64,000 nt of DNA from Cercozoa sp. M6MM (lineage: Eukaryota; Endomyxa: Ascetosporea), in assembly GCA_040357565.1 (NCBI GenBank), contig JBDODJ010000017.1. One strand, 5' to 3'. The notes under the pieces are model-generated. The model saw nothing but the letters and a program-made list of their open reading frames with translations. It was not told the origin of the DNA and did no database searches. This document shows, piece after piece, positions 45,905 to 57,310 of the stretch. The translations under genes were made by a program, and so were the position numbers. Numbering within the stretch: the first letter of the stretch is position 1; each line of letters starts with the position of its first letter.

Positions 45905-46600
45905 CTAATCCGAGTCCATTTCGCGTTGCTGCTGTCGCTCGGCGTGCTGGGAACGAAATCGCTCGGCTTCGTTGTGAAATTCAATGGAAGTCGCGCAGAT
46001 GAACATTGCAACCTTGTTCCGGACGTACGTTGCTCCTTCTGCCGTCCCGCGATGATCGCGAAAGCGCAAATAGAAAGTCGCAGCAGCCGCTTGTGCCGCT
46101 TTATGAACCTCGGCGACGGAAGCACTGTCCATTAAACAAGGTGCTTGAAAAACTTGCGAAAGCAGCCATGAGAGTGTACGTTCTAAAGCCGTGCATCCAG
46201 TGTCGCTTCGCGTCACGTTCCTCCCCTTCACGTGTCCAATCGGTGCGGCTGTCTGTCAGTGAGAAAATCGCACAGTCCTCAGTATTTAGATGAGGCACCT
46301 ACAGGTGTGCGCATACTTGGGTCGTGAGTGCAGATTGACGCTCCTGCCTTCGCCGCTCTTTGCAGGCCAGTACATCAGCACTTCATCAAAGCCACGGTAA
46401 AATCGGTGCTTAAGCCTGAGTAACAGCCCTATCTCTCCGCGCTTACTACGCATTGGCGTGAGGTTCTCAACGCGTTGCCTGGAAGAAACACACAGAATGC
46501 AGCGCATGTGGGTGGCAAGGCTGTTGATACGTAGCGCAGTGCATGCGCACGAGTCGCGAAGTGAGCGAGTTTCCCATCGACCGATGTAGTCATACACAAC
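45905..46600 (-). CDS. Unknown protein, at least three exons; 5' end uncertain
   Basis: Sense-strand segments are YVVYDYIGRWETRSLRD, RQRVENLTPMRSKRGEIGLL, LKHRFYRGFDEVLMYWPAKS, HLNTEDCAIFSLTDSRTDWT and DAKRHWMHGFRT. A 54-nt intron (GTACACTCTC to AATGGACAG) then joins in phase to ASVAEVHKAAQAAAATFYLR, continuing RNKVAMFICATSIEFHNEAE and ending QQREMDSD with TAG at 45905. The last exon is strongly helical. No ATG was identified for the first exon, so an additional upstream exon probably exists. The family is not recognised. The gene converges on the deubiquitinase with only 155 bp between stops. Confidence 0.45.
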
Positions 46601-46863
46601 GTACTGTGCAAGCAACTGAGGGCAGCGCTTTCACTGATTAATCGTGCCTGCTGCGCGCACGGTCGAAACTGACCAAACTCCGATGTGTTTAGAATGAACC
46701 GGCTGCTTTGGTCATAGAGAAATTAAATTGAATCTGTCTTAGTGGTCTAATGATGTTAAAAGCGACTGCACAAAAGTTGGGTGACGTGTTTATTGTTTTA
46801 TTGGGCGCTCTCGATCCGCCCCGTCGCGTTCCCAGAGTTCTTAGCTGCACGAGCGGTGTGTGA

Positions 46864-48173
46864 ATGAAAACAGCACTGATCGCGTCATTTTTGGCGCTTT
46901 TTAGCGCTTTAGTGATCGCTGCCACACCCTGGTCATGCACCGAAGGTAAACATCGAAATTAATCATCGAAATTAATCCCAGTTTCGTGGATCTTGATCTC
47001 ATCTCAATTGCAGACAATTCGCTCTGCATTGGTGGCGAGCCCGCACTGTGGCTTTCTTCTGCGAGCTCAGAAGAGCCTGCAGTGCGAGTGGAACTGAGCT
47101 CGCGATCCTGTGAGCGAGCCGAAGTGGTGAGGTTAATTTCGCCCGCTGATTCGTCTCCGCGCGGAGACGCACCGAATGCGAAAAAACCCGGCGCGCGCTA
47201 TTGGAAGCTAAGCGCGAGTGCTGACACTTGCTTGAGCAGTTCCGTTGAGGTCAAAACTGTGGTCGTCTCAAAGGAGTCGAACCTCGAGTTGCTTCGCTTT
47301 GTGTGGCGAAAGCAAGATGACGGTACTTTTGCCCTTTTTGTTTTTCTTTTCACGTCTCTCTGTTTCACTTTGTGTCTTTTCAGTCCAAAGCGAATTTACG
47401 GATACGGACAGCGAAGTCTCTGGCGATCTCTCGGCCGTGCAAACTGTAAGTCATCTTTTAAGTTGAGATGTCTTTCATGCCCATTTGTCTCGGCGCAGTG
47501 GGACTACTTTTCGCTCGTGTACGTGGCGTACCGTTTCCTGCTTGAACACTGGAAGCAAGTGGCCCTCGCAATTCTCGGACTCTACGTGCTGCGCTTCCTA
47601 GACAAAAACTTCAAGCTGCGTCGCAACCTCATGCCGCAAGTGTGCTCGTGCATCTCAGTGTGCCAGCTCGGCATGGCGTATCTCAAGTAAAATTTCTTTC
47701 ATTTCCATACGTGAAAGTGTGCTGCGAGTGAAAGTAACTGCTGCTTGTGCTTTAGGGGACGAACGGCACAGGCGATGGGCAACGCGTGGCTCAACATGAT
47801 GGGTGGCCGCAATCGCCGCCGGCCGCCCAGTGAGGTGCGCAAAGGCAACTACCGCACCGCGCACGGCGTCGTTGACATGGACTCGGACGACGACGACGAC
47901 ATTGAGTGGCGGCCGCTCAATCTCAACCGTGGCTGGATGCGCAGCTCTGAGTGGCCGTGGAAGCTGCCGTTCTTTGACTTCGGCAGCAGAAACTCCGCCA
48001 ACAGCAGCAGCAACAACGAGGGTACCCGTGCTGCTCACGCAGCCGACATTGAGATGCCGCGTCGTGCCGAACAAAACTTGCACGATGATCTTGAAGATGA
48101 CGACTACACCGAGGACTCGCATCTGCTGCACGAGCAAATCATCGAGTTCCCACCCGCACCCATGCTTGAGTGA
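46864..48173 (+). CDS. Type I membrane protein with acidic cytoplasmic tail, 352 aa, unknown family
   Basis: Five exons resolve exactly: 46864-46945, 47014-47322, 47384-47445, 47499-47686 and 47756-48173. Signal peptide MKTALIASFLALFSALVIAA is followed by a lumenal domain of about 170 residues with several cysteines (SCTEDNSLCIGG, SSRSCERAEVVRL, SADTCLSSSVEVKTV). One membrane segment, WKQVALAILGLYVLRFL, follows. The cytoplasmic side has a basic patch (KNFKLRRNL, GGRNRRRPP), a DMDSDDDDDIEWRPL cluster and a tail EDDDYTEDSHLLHEQIIEF, where SHLLHE next to acidic residues looks like an endosomal dileucine sorting signal. A role as a sorting receptor or membrane adaptor is only inferred. No homologous family recognised. 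Confidence 0.72.
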
Positions 48174-48810
48174 CTCTGATTAGTACTTTAAGGTGTTACT
48201 GTCAACATCAAGCAATCTACTTGGCTGACTACTTGCTCCGCGTGGAATGGAAGCAACTAAGTTTAATTTATCAGTGAGTCATGCCAAAAAAGAAATGAAG
48301 TGTTTTGCTAAGGTTGAGTGCTGGTCACCTAACAATTGAGTGTTGTCTGACTTGGCATACCCTGTGTTTGGTAGAGTGGCGAGCAGCTCGAAACTGCTGC
48401 AAGAATTGAAACAGCCCTCTTTCCAGATAAAATTTACCAAGTACCTCAAAGGATACCGTGCTTGTTGACACCAAAGCAACTGACTTGCTCTATCTTGAGC
48501 AGGCAAGAGGGTTTTCTTTTTGTTTGTCTTCGAACAAACCTCTCAACACTCTCAACTGTAACGACGGCCCTACCTTGGGGTAACCTTCTCTCTTCTGATA
48601 TCTTTCGGTTTATTGAGACGTCGAACGAACACTAAATTAAACGACCTTACATTCTTACTTTTCTTTAATCGTTGCCTTCACTAAAATTGACAATCTCACA
48701 TCAACTAAGGGCTTCCAGTTACCCAATAACGTAGCTGTTTCTGTTCATGTAGCGTCGGTCGGTGATGTTTATCGTATCGCGACGTCCCGCCATATTCATG
48801 AGGTCAGACC
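48174..48810. other. Intergenic between convergent genes, nothing supported
   Basis: About 640 bp of AT-richer sequence with no coding frame or repeat of note. It contains the 3' ends of the membrane-protein gene (plus) and the MFS gene (minus). Confidence 0.45.
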
Positions 48811-51038
48811 TCAGCGGAATGTTGTGCACAGCAGCACGACATAGACGGGTAATGCCACGAACACACCAACACACACGCAGGCCATCGCTGTGCTATAGGG
48901 AAGACCCAGCTGCTCGCGCAGCAGTCCGACAGTGAGAGGAGACGTGGCGTTCCCGATAAAGTTCACGAAGAACCTGAGCAACAATTAGTATCCACTCCGG
49001 CCTTGCTTCCACCCCTAGGCTTCTATCCTTAGGGCAAACTTACGTTAGAATTGCTTGTGCAATCGAACGAAACTCCGGCTCAACTTGATATAGCACTAAC
49101 TTCGTAGCGGTCTACAACATTGAGTGAACAGTAAATTTACAAGACACAGAATCGAATCATTCCAAACCCGTTTCGATGTGTAAAACGCTTTACCGCGAAC
49201 TGCGTCATATTCGCGACAATTCCAACCGTGAACACAGCGTAGAAGGCCCACGAAGATGAGAAAAAGAACGACGCGACAACGACACTCGAAATTGTCCCCA
49301 ACGACAGCAGGTACCGAACTGCAGAACATACAGTGCGTTAGTGTTCAAAGTGAGAGAAAATTACCCATAAACCGTTGCTCAGCCACCGGCATCTTTGACT
49401 GATCAGTCGGTACCGATACATCCGCGGTGTCCTCTTGCTTCACTTGCACGGTTGTGCTGTCGAGATCGTTCTCTTCTACGTGCTCGAGGCGGTACTTCGT
49501 GGCCATTCGGTCTGCCAAGGAGGCCCCTGTCATGCCTATCAGTCCGCCCTTTGGAACACCACCCAGTACCGGTGCCAGGAAAAATAATGTATCCACATGC
49601 TAGGTACCACTACATTGAGCACGCCAAACGCCGCTCCAGCGGTCGCAGGCGACCAGCCAAGTTCCTTTGAGATTTTACATAGCACTCGAATTTGGACAAG
49701 GTTGGCGACACAGTGAAAATTAAACTCTTGAAAGTAGATAAATTTACACACCTTTTGCGAATAGTCTGAACCAAAAGTTCCCACGCCGCAAAAGGTGAAT
49801 GCTTTCAGAGTACTAACTGCCGACAAGGCAAGAAATATCCTCTGACGCAGAACGCACTCCACGGCACCGAGAAGCGACTCGTACTTGCTCGTTTCAGTTT
49901 TCTGAGTCAAGAAAGAGGAGACTGTTTGCAGACATTTGATAGAGGTGAAGTATTCACAATTGCAAAAGTCGCATCTCTGGGTGTCCGAGTCAGTGCGAAA
50001 ACAAAAGCGAGAGGCAGCATAACGACGGCGAAGAGTGTAAGCACGAGTTGCCACCGCACGCCTTGTTCAACTGTCGCCCCAGGTCAACAGTTCGTAGCAA
50101 CTGGCGGTACAATCTTAACTTGAATACCCAAAGCTCCTGCTAGTGACGAACCGATTCCTGCGCCTACATTAAGTGGTTGTTTGTACATTATGGTCTCGAA
50201 ATACACAACAACAAAGGCAATTCCTACCAATAGGAAGTGCAGCAAACAAGAAGGCAAGCCAGAACTGGTGTCTCTGTGGCGGCACTTGTTGCAAAATGAA
50301 CGGCTGCGCGAGTGTCGAAACTGCGGAGGAAGCAACAACATTGCCACTGATACGTTGAGATACGTAAGCAAGCATGCTCGTCAAACCACTCGATTTGCCC
50401 GCGCCGACGAAAGCACGAGCAAGCAGGCACACCCAAAAGTTAACGCTGCGCAACGCGACGTAAGTTTAAAACTGAGCCGAACGAGAAAGGCGAAACTAAC
50501 TGACCTCAGCCAGGCAGTAGCCAAGACCCCTGCCGTCCAGATCAGGCACTAAAGTAAAACAGATACTCTCCAAGAAGGAACGGAAGGGGTGGGGGCAATT
50601 TACAGCAACAGATGAGACACGAAGCTTGCTGGTAGAATCCGAACCTTTCTTGCTTGCCACTGGCAGAATCAATTATACTGTACCGACACTGTGCGAGTGT
50701 GTTGTCAAAGAAAAGATACCGTGGGCAAACAAGGGGGCAGCTATCACGAAGCCGACGAGAAAGCCCGTAAAGAGTGCGCCTTGTTGCAGCGGGTTCAATC
50801 TGCGCACGAACTGAAAGTGCTCAGTTCACTTACGGTACTTGAGCGGAGTTGTATACGCTAGGTCGTGGCTTAGCTGAGGGAGCATCGTCGCGAAAGCCGC
50901 TCTCTGCATGCGGCCGGTGGATAAAAAGAACTGGTACAGCATATCAGTCTCGGAAATAAAGGTGACCTCCGCCCACGAGATAGACCAAAACAGCGCCAGC
51001 AACGGCACTGACACGACATGCGTCACTGACAGATACAT
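48811..51038 (-). CDS. Major facilitator superfamily transporter, Spinster-like
   Basis: Ten or more exons assemble into a polytopic protein. It starts MYLSVTHVVSVPLLALFW (ATG 51038), then LKLNPLQQGALFTGFLVGFV (across a 41-nt GTACCG intron), CLIWTAGVLATAWLS, FWVCLLARAFVGAGKSSGLT, PFILQQVPPQRHQFWLAFLF, GAGIGSSLAGALGIQ, QLVLTLFAVVMLPLAFVFAL, LALSAVSTLKAFTFCGVGTF, KELGWSPATAGAAFGVLNV, VVVASFFFSSSWAFYAVFTV, VEPEFRSIAQAILTFFVNFI and GNATSPLTVGLLREQLGLPY, ending CTTFR and TGA. The G-x-x-x-A..PLF motif, the LL.AR..VGAG motif, VPP..RHQFWLA and the VP..RS.AQA..... .GNA.SP motif fit Spinster-type sphingolipid/lysolipid transporters. Substrate is inferred. A hydrophilic loop rich in Asp/Glu/Thr lies near 49400-49500. 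Confidence 0.82.
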
Positions 51039-51290
51039 AGCGCAGCTCGCTATCGCGCATTGAGTGTGTGGTGGTGTCAGTTTTAATGTTGTAAACTGTT
51101 TTCTCGGCTGTTTTGGGCTCGGACTTAGTTCATTTTTTCTTTTTCTTGCGACCCTTTCTCTTGCCTGCGATGCCTTATCTTCAGTTAGAATCCCTAGACA
51201 AGATACTGTACCTTTCTTAGCTTTTTTGGCAGGCTTGTGCGCAGTCAGTTCTGCGCGTATACTGGCTGCGGTTCACATGGTATCACACAT

Positions 51291-52735
51291 CTACTCTCCA
51301 CAAACTGATCTGTTCTTCACAAATTGAATACCCATATACTCAGTGTTTGGAGCGAAAATTGGCGAGAGCGAAAGCTGCGTCAGTCGCGGTGAGCTTTCGA
51401 CTGCCTGAAGTAGCAGTTCGGCATCTCGACTGAAGTCGTTGCCCAGCAGGTTTATGGAAGTCAACTGCGAGGAAGGCAAGAACTGAGCCATTGCATCGTA
51501 GGGAGACTGAAAGTTATCGATCTCATCCGTCGACATGTGGCAGTTCTTGAGGTCCAACTCTTTCAACGAACTCGCATGTGCGACTCCTTGCCACAGCAAA
51601 CAGCCGTCTTCTCCTCCGAGATGACACCCTGAGATGTCCAACTTGCGTAGGTTTGTACAGGTTGCAAGTACACGCTGCACGTGAGGCATGTGCGAGATTG
51701 CATCGCCGCGTGTTATTCCAGCTAACTGCCCACGAAGAGGGTACGAGTACCCATGCCACACACCTCGCAACAAAATCGATAATATACCGAAAGTTCAAGG
51801 AGTTTTTCGCCTGCTATTGAAGTTGTGACAGCAGGGTCGCCTTGTTGAGCTTGCGGTCGACGTAGCTGCAGCTGTGCTGATTCAGCTGGCAAGCAACTTA
51901 CAAACGCGCGGAGAAGTGAGTGACTCAGTTGCCACCATGATAAGTCCAAGAATGCGACTTTTGATGGGAAGGTCAGGAGTAGTTTTCCTAGGTGTGCACT
52001 GATCGCCTCATCAGTGACGCCGATGGAACGGAGCTTAACGCTTGTCAAACCAGTTCTGATCTGACGAAACAGCGCGATGAAGTCGGGAACGTGTTCGTTT
52101 GAGAATCCTTCGTGGCATATAACAAGCGTTTTAGTAAACGTCCATGGCTCAAACTACAACACTGCCATTATCAATACAATTTACAAGATGAGATAATGGG
52201 TTCGTGATATTTACGTAAATCTACCGTGTCTGTACATGCAGCTGGAACTGTCGTGGCATGAGCTATGCACTTTGCCCACGCTCGAAAGAAGTGCGGTGAA
52301 AGCGACGCTGGGGCTTCCACAAAAGGACGCAGCAACGCGTCGTCGACAAGCTCAACAGCTGATTCGTAGGAAGAGGAAGTTGAGACGACAAAACGCTTCA
52401 GTTCGACATCACCCTCTTCGGGGAATAAATGAGCTGCAATCAGGTCTCTTTCTTCTGCACAATTGAAACGAGCTGTATGAAGCGACTTGATGTTGATTCT
52501 TCCATGCTTTACCTGATGTTATTTCTCCCGCTTTCACGCTTTTGTTCAACTGGAGCAAGAAATCACTGTAAGTGCTCGGGTGGTATTGGTGTGTGTGTGT
52601 ACAAGACTCTACAGTAACAATCACTATATCATACCGTACCACTTCGCTACACTCTGGAAGCCGAGATAATATTCGTTCCGAATAGTTCGATTTTTTCTTC
52701 CCTTTTTGCTTTTTGCTCTTTTTGGCCACTGGCAT
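51291..52735 (-). CDS. Leucine-rich-repeat (RNI-like) protein
   Basis: Start MPVAKKSKKQKGKKKS is very basic. Introns join it to LNKSVKAGEITS, then EERDLIAAHLFPEEGDVELK, FEPWTFTKTLVICHEG and VKLRSIGVTDEAISAHL. LRR units are visible as VAFLDLSWWQLSHSLLRAFV, LRKLDISGCHLGG, LKELDLKNCHMSTDEI, LTSINLLGNDFSRDAELLLQ and LTQLSLSPIF. They have the LxxLDLSxCxL pattern and about 28-residue spacing of ribonuclease-inhibitor-type repeats. It ends VKNRSVCGE and TGA. The Lys-rich N-terminus could drive nuclear or nucleolar targeting. Such proteins act as binding platforms; the partner is unknown. The join before LAGITRGDAI is approximate. Confidence 0.72.
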
Positions 52736-53389
52736 GGCCAGATAAATTTACGCAACGCCTCGACCTCGCAACTGTGGAGCTTTCTTTTCGACAAATAGCT
52801 CGCGTCTCTGGCCCGTGTAACTCGATTAAAGTCTCCTGTGATACCAATACGCAAAGTTGAGCCTCTGTTTTTGGCACTTGGTTGCATCCTCGCGGAGGTT
52901 GTGACCAAGCTCGAAAAGGCCAGGATTAGGTTGGATGCTAATGGGTTTTTTGACTATCTATAATGCCGGTGACGAACCTGGATTGACACGGGAAGCACAT
53001 CGTACAGACGGTGAGTCTCAGGAAACAAAAGAACTGTTGCTGGCAGCGTTCTTTTTAAAGGGAAAAGGTATCGGTACCCTACTCTCTATTACGTTAGTTG
53101 ACGGAGTACGCTAACGGAACTTAACTCGTACTACTGGACAGACATGTACACGGACCAAGCGGGTGGACTTGCGCTTGTGACCCACCCCAGGGCTGGTACA
53201 GTACAGGGAAACTCGACTACACAGGTAGTTTCTTAGTAAACTGAACTAGCCAGGGAAACTCGACTACACAGGTGGTTTCTTAGTAAACTGAACTAGCTAA
53301 CACGACACGGACCGATGGAGCGGAGAGTCGAGTACACTTAAAAATCCAAGTTCGAATTCGTCCCTCGCCCGCCTCATGATCAGAAGAAG
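52736..53389. other. Intergenic region with a 47-bp tandem duplication
   Basis: About 650 bp without a supported gene, between the start of the LRR gene and the stop of CMSS1 on the same strand. It should include the LRR promoter. A GATAAATTTACGC sequence lies 6-18 bp upstream of the LRR start codon. Confidence 0.4.
53204..53297. repeat. Two tandem copies of a 47-bp unit, one mismatch
   Basis: 53204-53250 and 53251-53297 are identical except for A/G in CAGGT(A/G)GTTTC. Each copy begins CAGGGAAACTCGACTAC and ends GAACTAGC. The near-identity indicates a recent duplication or a constrained element. Confidence 0.95.
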
Positions 53390-54706
53390 CAAACGCGGAG
53401 TGTGTCTCGCTCGTACTGTGGCTGCACGTGCCGCTCGAACAGTGCGAGCACGTCCTTGCGTAGAAGTGCGTGGTCAAGCATATTCATCTTTTTGGCATCG
53501 CGTTCTGCTCACAAAACGTTCAGTGTGACACATCATGTCGCAAACAAGACAAAGTACGCAGATCAACAACGACGAGAGTTGCGTTGCCGAACTTGAGTGC
53601 ACCAGCGTCGGCAAGTTGCAGTAATCGAGCCTGGGAATTCCCAGTCATTCGTCGACAGATACAGCAACAAAGCAGCATATCGATAAATTTACAGGAGTGC
53701 CCACTGCCGCAGGCGTGACGCGAGTTTCCAGGTGCTGCTGTTGCTGCGCGACCTTCATGTGCTTTGCAAAGAGCTTCACAACGTGCATGTGCGACTCAAT
53801 CTTTTTCAACTCGCGAATCAAATCGGTGCAGCGACGCGCATTGCCGCTGATGATGATCAAGCTGGGGCTGCCCTTGCTTCCCTGTGCCTTCTTCAACTTG
53901 CGGCCCTTGCCGACGCCCAGCTGCTCTTTCAGCGAGTCACCGAACGCTTTCTGCACCACCTGTTTCAGGGCAGAGTTCTGTCGCACACCTTTCTCGCCTG
54001 TTTTGGGTCCAATCACTGCGACACAGAACGAAAATAGTCTCTCACGGCTGCAGTAAAAATGAAACCCCGCAAATAAAACTTAAACGTACAGAATTGTTGC
54101 ACGGGCAGCATTGCAGCCTCGTCCCACTCGCCCAGCTGCGAGAAGTGGTAGCGAACTTTCGCTCTGTCAGTCAGCGTATGCAGGCTGCCCAAAGGCACAC
54201 AAAACACCGATTGATCGTTTGATTACTGTGCAAGGTTATATATCCAACGCGTACTTGTGTTCAGGACTTTCGCGCGTGCCCTTCAAACGACGCTTTGAAC
54301 GCTTCTTTTCGGAAAGCACCTTGGCAGGTTTCTCTTCGGGTGTCTCTTCCGCTTGCTCTCCTTCAGAGTTCCCAGCTTTCTTGCTCTCATTGTCGTCTTT
54401 GCTGTCGCTCGCGCTCAGTTCTTCTTGCGGCACATTCTCATCGTGAACAACGTTCTCAAAGCTGGATACACACGTGCATCAGTGTTAGCAAAGTAGAAAT
54501 GTCTTTTATGATTACTCCAAGTCAGCCTCAAGCTGCTCGACACGATGCTGCGTTGCAGAGTTCCTGTACACAGTCACTGAGAGTGCAGAAATCAAGCGCG
54601 ATGTTTCGCGAACCTACTGCTTTTGCGTGCGACGCGACTTGGCCGAAGGTTCGCTCAGGGCCTTTTTTCCGCGCGAGCGTTTCTTGCTTGACTTGTTCTT
54701 GGCCAT
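53390..54706 (-). CDS. CMSS1: CMSS1/Cms1 family ribosome biogenesis protein
   Basis: Start MAKNKSSKKRSRGKKALSEP, then in-phase joins to NSATQHRVEQLEADL and FENVVHDENVPQEEL and an acidic/basic low-complexity linker (EEKPAKVLSEKKRSKRRLKG). The core RYHFSQLGEWDEAAMLP, then KGSPSLIIISGNARRCTDLI, MHVVKLFAKHMKVAQQQQ and RVTPAAVGTP match the CMS1 fold (a degenerate helicase-like domain: SA-x-R-x-x-DL-I-R, VAKLFAKH, VGTP). It ends with LADAGALKFGNATLVVVDLR and LLRKDVLALFERHVQ...RVCFF, then TGA at 53390. Cms1 proteins associate with pre-40S/SSU processome factors in the nucleolus. That role is inferred from family. One intron uses a GTAAATTTATCG donor at about 53680. Confidence 0.85.
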
Positions 54707-54914
54707 GTGAGCGGTGCGTATCAGTATTATACGCTATGGACAACGATAAAAACCTCTAGAACAACACTCGGCGCCTCAAGTCGTTCTTGATTTGGCGATA
54801 TTGTAGCCAAGTTTGCTTTTTCTTGAAGTAGAGGTGTACTGTCGAGCGCTGGCATATGCGTGTAACTGTGCTGAGTTATCATAGAGCACGTTGGTTGAAC
54901 ATAATTACACAGCA
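54707..54914. promoter_or_regulatory. 208-bp divergent intergenic region
   Basis: It separates the CMSS1 start (minus, 54706) and the lipid-kinase start (plus, 54915). Shared promoter inferred. No TATA box was evident. Confidence 0.45.
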
Positions 54915-56722
54915 ATGCAAGCAATAGATCACAGTGAGGTAGTCAATGTGACAAGAGAGCAAAAAGCTCGTGGAATCAGGTTGCGCGATAGTGTCCTCTC
55001 GATACCGGACGACATCGACATGAGAGACCCTGTGTCTTGCTTTTGCGATCCAAGTGGTATCTTCACAGTTGCAAACACTGATTAACTCTGACCAACACAG
55101 TCGGCGTGTTAATCAAAAACAGGTAGTAGCAACGACAACGTGTTTCACACGCAAGTCAGGCGTGTCCTGGGACTCGTGAATCCAAAAAGCGGTGGCGGCA
55201 AAGCTCTCAGGTAGCTGACGCGGTTTGCTTTTTCTCAGACTTGGAAACGTGGTGTTGCAGGCGGTGGCGAAAACTGGCGGCGAAACTCGAGGCGAATGAC
55301 ATTGAGACCGAAGTTCATGAAACGTACTCCGTTTGTTTCTTCTTGTTGTATGCTCGGAGAGATTTGTCTTTATACTGCAGTCAATCAGCGGCGGATTTTA
55401 CACTGATTGCGGCGTGCTGCGACCTGCGAAACTTGTGTGACGTGCTTGTGGTTTGCCTGTTTCGCTGTGCTTTGCTCCTCGTCACTTTGGCCTTACCCTT
55501 TGCCTCTGCCGCTTTCCTTCACCTTCTCTTCATCTTTCTTTACATTTCTTTAACTTTTTAACCTTCTTTTACCTTCCTTCACATTTTTAAACCTTCCTTC
55601 ACATTTTTAAACCACTCCCAATGGTTTGCTCAGGTGGTCGGAGGCGACGGGACTTTGCACGAACTGACGCAAGGTTTCGCGTTGCGCGCAGTTTTGGAGA
55701 ACTCCAATCGCGTCATCGAGTGTCCTGTGCCGGTGTGTATTCTGGCAGCAGGTACCTCTGTTGCTCCCTCCGATCTATGCCTGTAGTACTCCTTCTTGGA
55801 GACTTGATCTCCCGTGGTTGGTGGCGCAGGCACGGGCAATAATGTGTTGCGCACGATGGGTGCGCTGGACACTGAGACAGTGGCACAGGCATTGATACGA
55901 GGCAGTTACAGGTACATTGATGTGTTCAGGTGTCACCTGTGCGAGCGTGACACTGTCGACGACGCCGTCGCCGTCGAGTGTCCCGACTTTCTGTCTGGCC
56001 CTCTGGGTCCCAGGGAGTTTCCCTCGCAGCAGCAGTGTCAGCAGTACCTGCAGCTGCCACTTGACTCAGTACGGGTCAAGTTCGCCATCAATAACCTCGC
56101 GTGGGCACTCGGGGTAGACACCACGCGCAGTGCCGAGCATCACCGATGGGCACGCCTAATGCGATACGACATTGGCGCCGTCTCCAGTCTCCTGAGGTAT
56201 CCCACTTAAGGTTTGACCCTCCCCGTCTATCTCTCTATACCTAGTCTGTCTTCCCCTACCTCCCCTCAGGTACAGACACCACCGTGCCACACTCATCGTC
56301 GATGGACGAGAAATCGCCTCGCAAGACTGGGACTACATTGGCGCACAGAACAACCAGCACGGTCGTTTTGTCCCACGCATGTTGCTCTATTTCACTACTG
56401 CCTTATTCCCTCCCCCTACACAGGTGGCGCCGCGTCGAACCTGGCGCCCTTTGCCGTGCTGGACGACGGCATGGCCGACCTGGTTACCTTCGGCAAGCAC
56501 GGACGCTTCTCGGCCGTCGGCAAGTTCCTCAAACTCGGCAGCGGTCGGCACGTGCTGTGCGACGGCCTTGACTACCTGCGCGCGCGCAGCTTTTGCATCG
56601 TGCCGGAGGAGCCCTCCTTCATCTGCATCGACGGCGAGAACTTCCCGATGAACGCTCTGCGCGTCGATGTGCTCCGACGGGTGTTGCCGCTGGTGGTGCC
56701 CATAGCCAGCGGCAACAACTAG
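54915..56722 (+). CDS. Sphingosine/diacylglycerol-type lipid kinase
   Basis: Start MQAIDHSEVVNVTREQKARG. Introns lead to VGVLIKN, then RRVLGLVNPKSGGGKALR, the first kinase motif. WRKLAAKLEANDIETEVHET and the nucleotide motif VVGGDGTLHELTQGFALRAV (GGDGT at 55640-55654) follow. Next come CPVPVCILAAG and TGNNVLRTMGALDTETVAQA, then RYIDVFRCHL, NNLAWALGVDTTRS, LIVDGREIASQDWDY, LAPFAVLDDGMADLVTFGKH, LKLGSGRHVLCDGLDYLRA and SFICIDGENFPMNALRVDVL, ending SGNN and TAG. The order 'NP.SG, GGDGTL.E, P...AAGTGN, PLDDGM.DLV, DGE' is that of LCB/sphingosine kinases of the DAGK catalytic superfamily. It should phosphorylate a long-chain base or a related lipid. Which one cannot be told. The intron before GGDGT carries tandem CCTTCCTTCACATTTTTAAA units (about 55560-55615). 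Confidence 0.87.
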
Positions 56723-57310
56723 CGCAGCCTTACTAAAACTACTGTACTACACCGAACGGAGGCAAAATGTAGGATGGCTTCGACCAACCGAGCGCATCTA
56801 CTCATAACGAGGCGGGCGGAAGTTTAATTATAGCCATCCAAGTGATATCCTGTCTGCAGCCTGCTGCCTCATCACCACCTGAGAGAGATGAAGCGAGATG
56901 CTCAGTGCACGAGGCTCTGCGCTACTGCAGCAGTTCGGCGAGCAGGTAGAGTGGCACAGGTTACGAAAAAGTTAAACGTAAAAAAACTGTGGAGTCCAGA
57001 GCATGGGTTAACAACACAGAGAAACTGACAGAATTTATCGGACTTCTTCGAAATAGCTGAAACAAACGCACTAAGCCTCCGATTCGAGCTTCCTTATAGT
57101 GGCAAAATACCGTTATAACAACAGGGCATACTACGGTACATCTAAGAAAAGCAATTTGAGTGCGGTTTGGGGGGGGGGGGGTTCGGTTTTGCCTCGAAAA
57201 ACTTCGCCGTACCCAGATAATAAAATAATGCCTGGGGCGGAGAGCTACTTGGATATGTTTGTCCTATCAAAACGAATATTAAGCGGAATGCATCCCAGTA
57301 TCGTTCTCGG
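56723..57310. other. Intergenic between convergent genes, with a 13-G run
   Basis: About 590 bp with no supported gene. It contains a G homopolymer at 57169-57181, outside any intron I can define. Confidence 0.4.

Noticed and set aside
46689-46940. Minus-strand frame MHDQGVAAITKALKSAKN...
   Set aside because: It lies antisense to the well-supported signal-peptide exon of the type I membrane protein gene and has no continuation.
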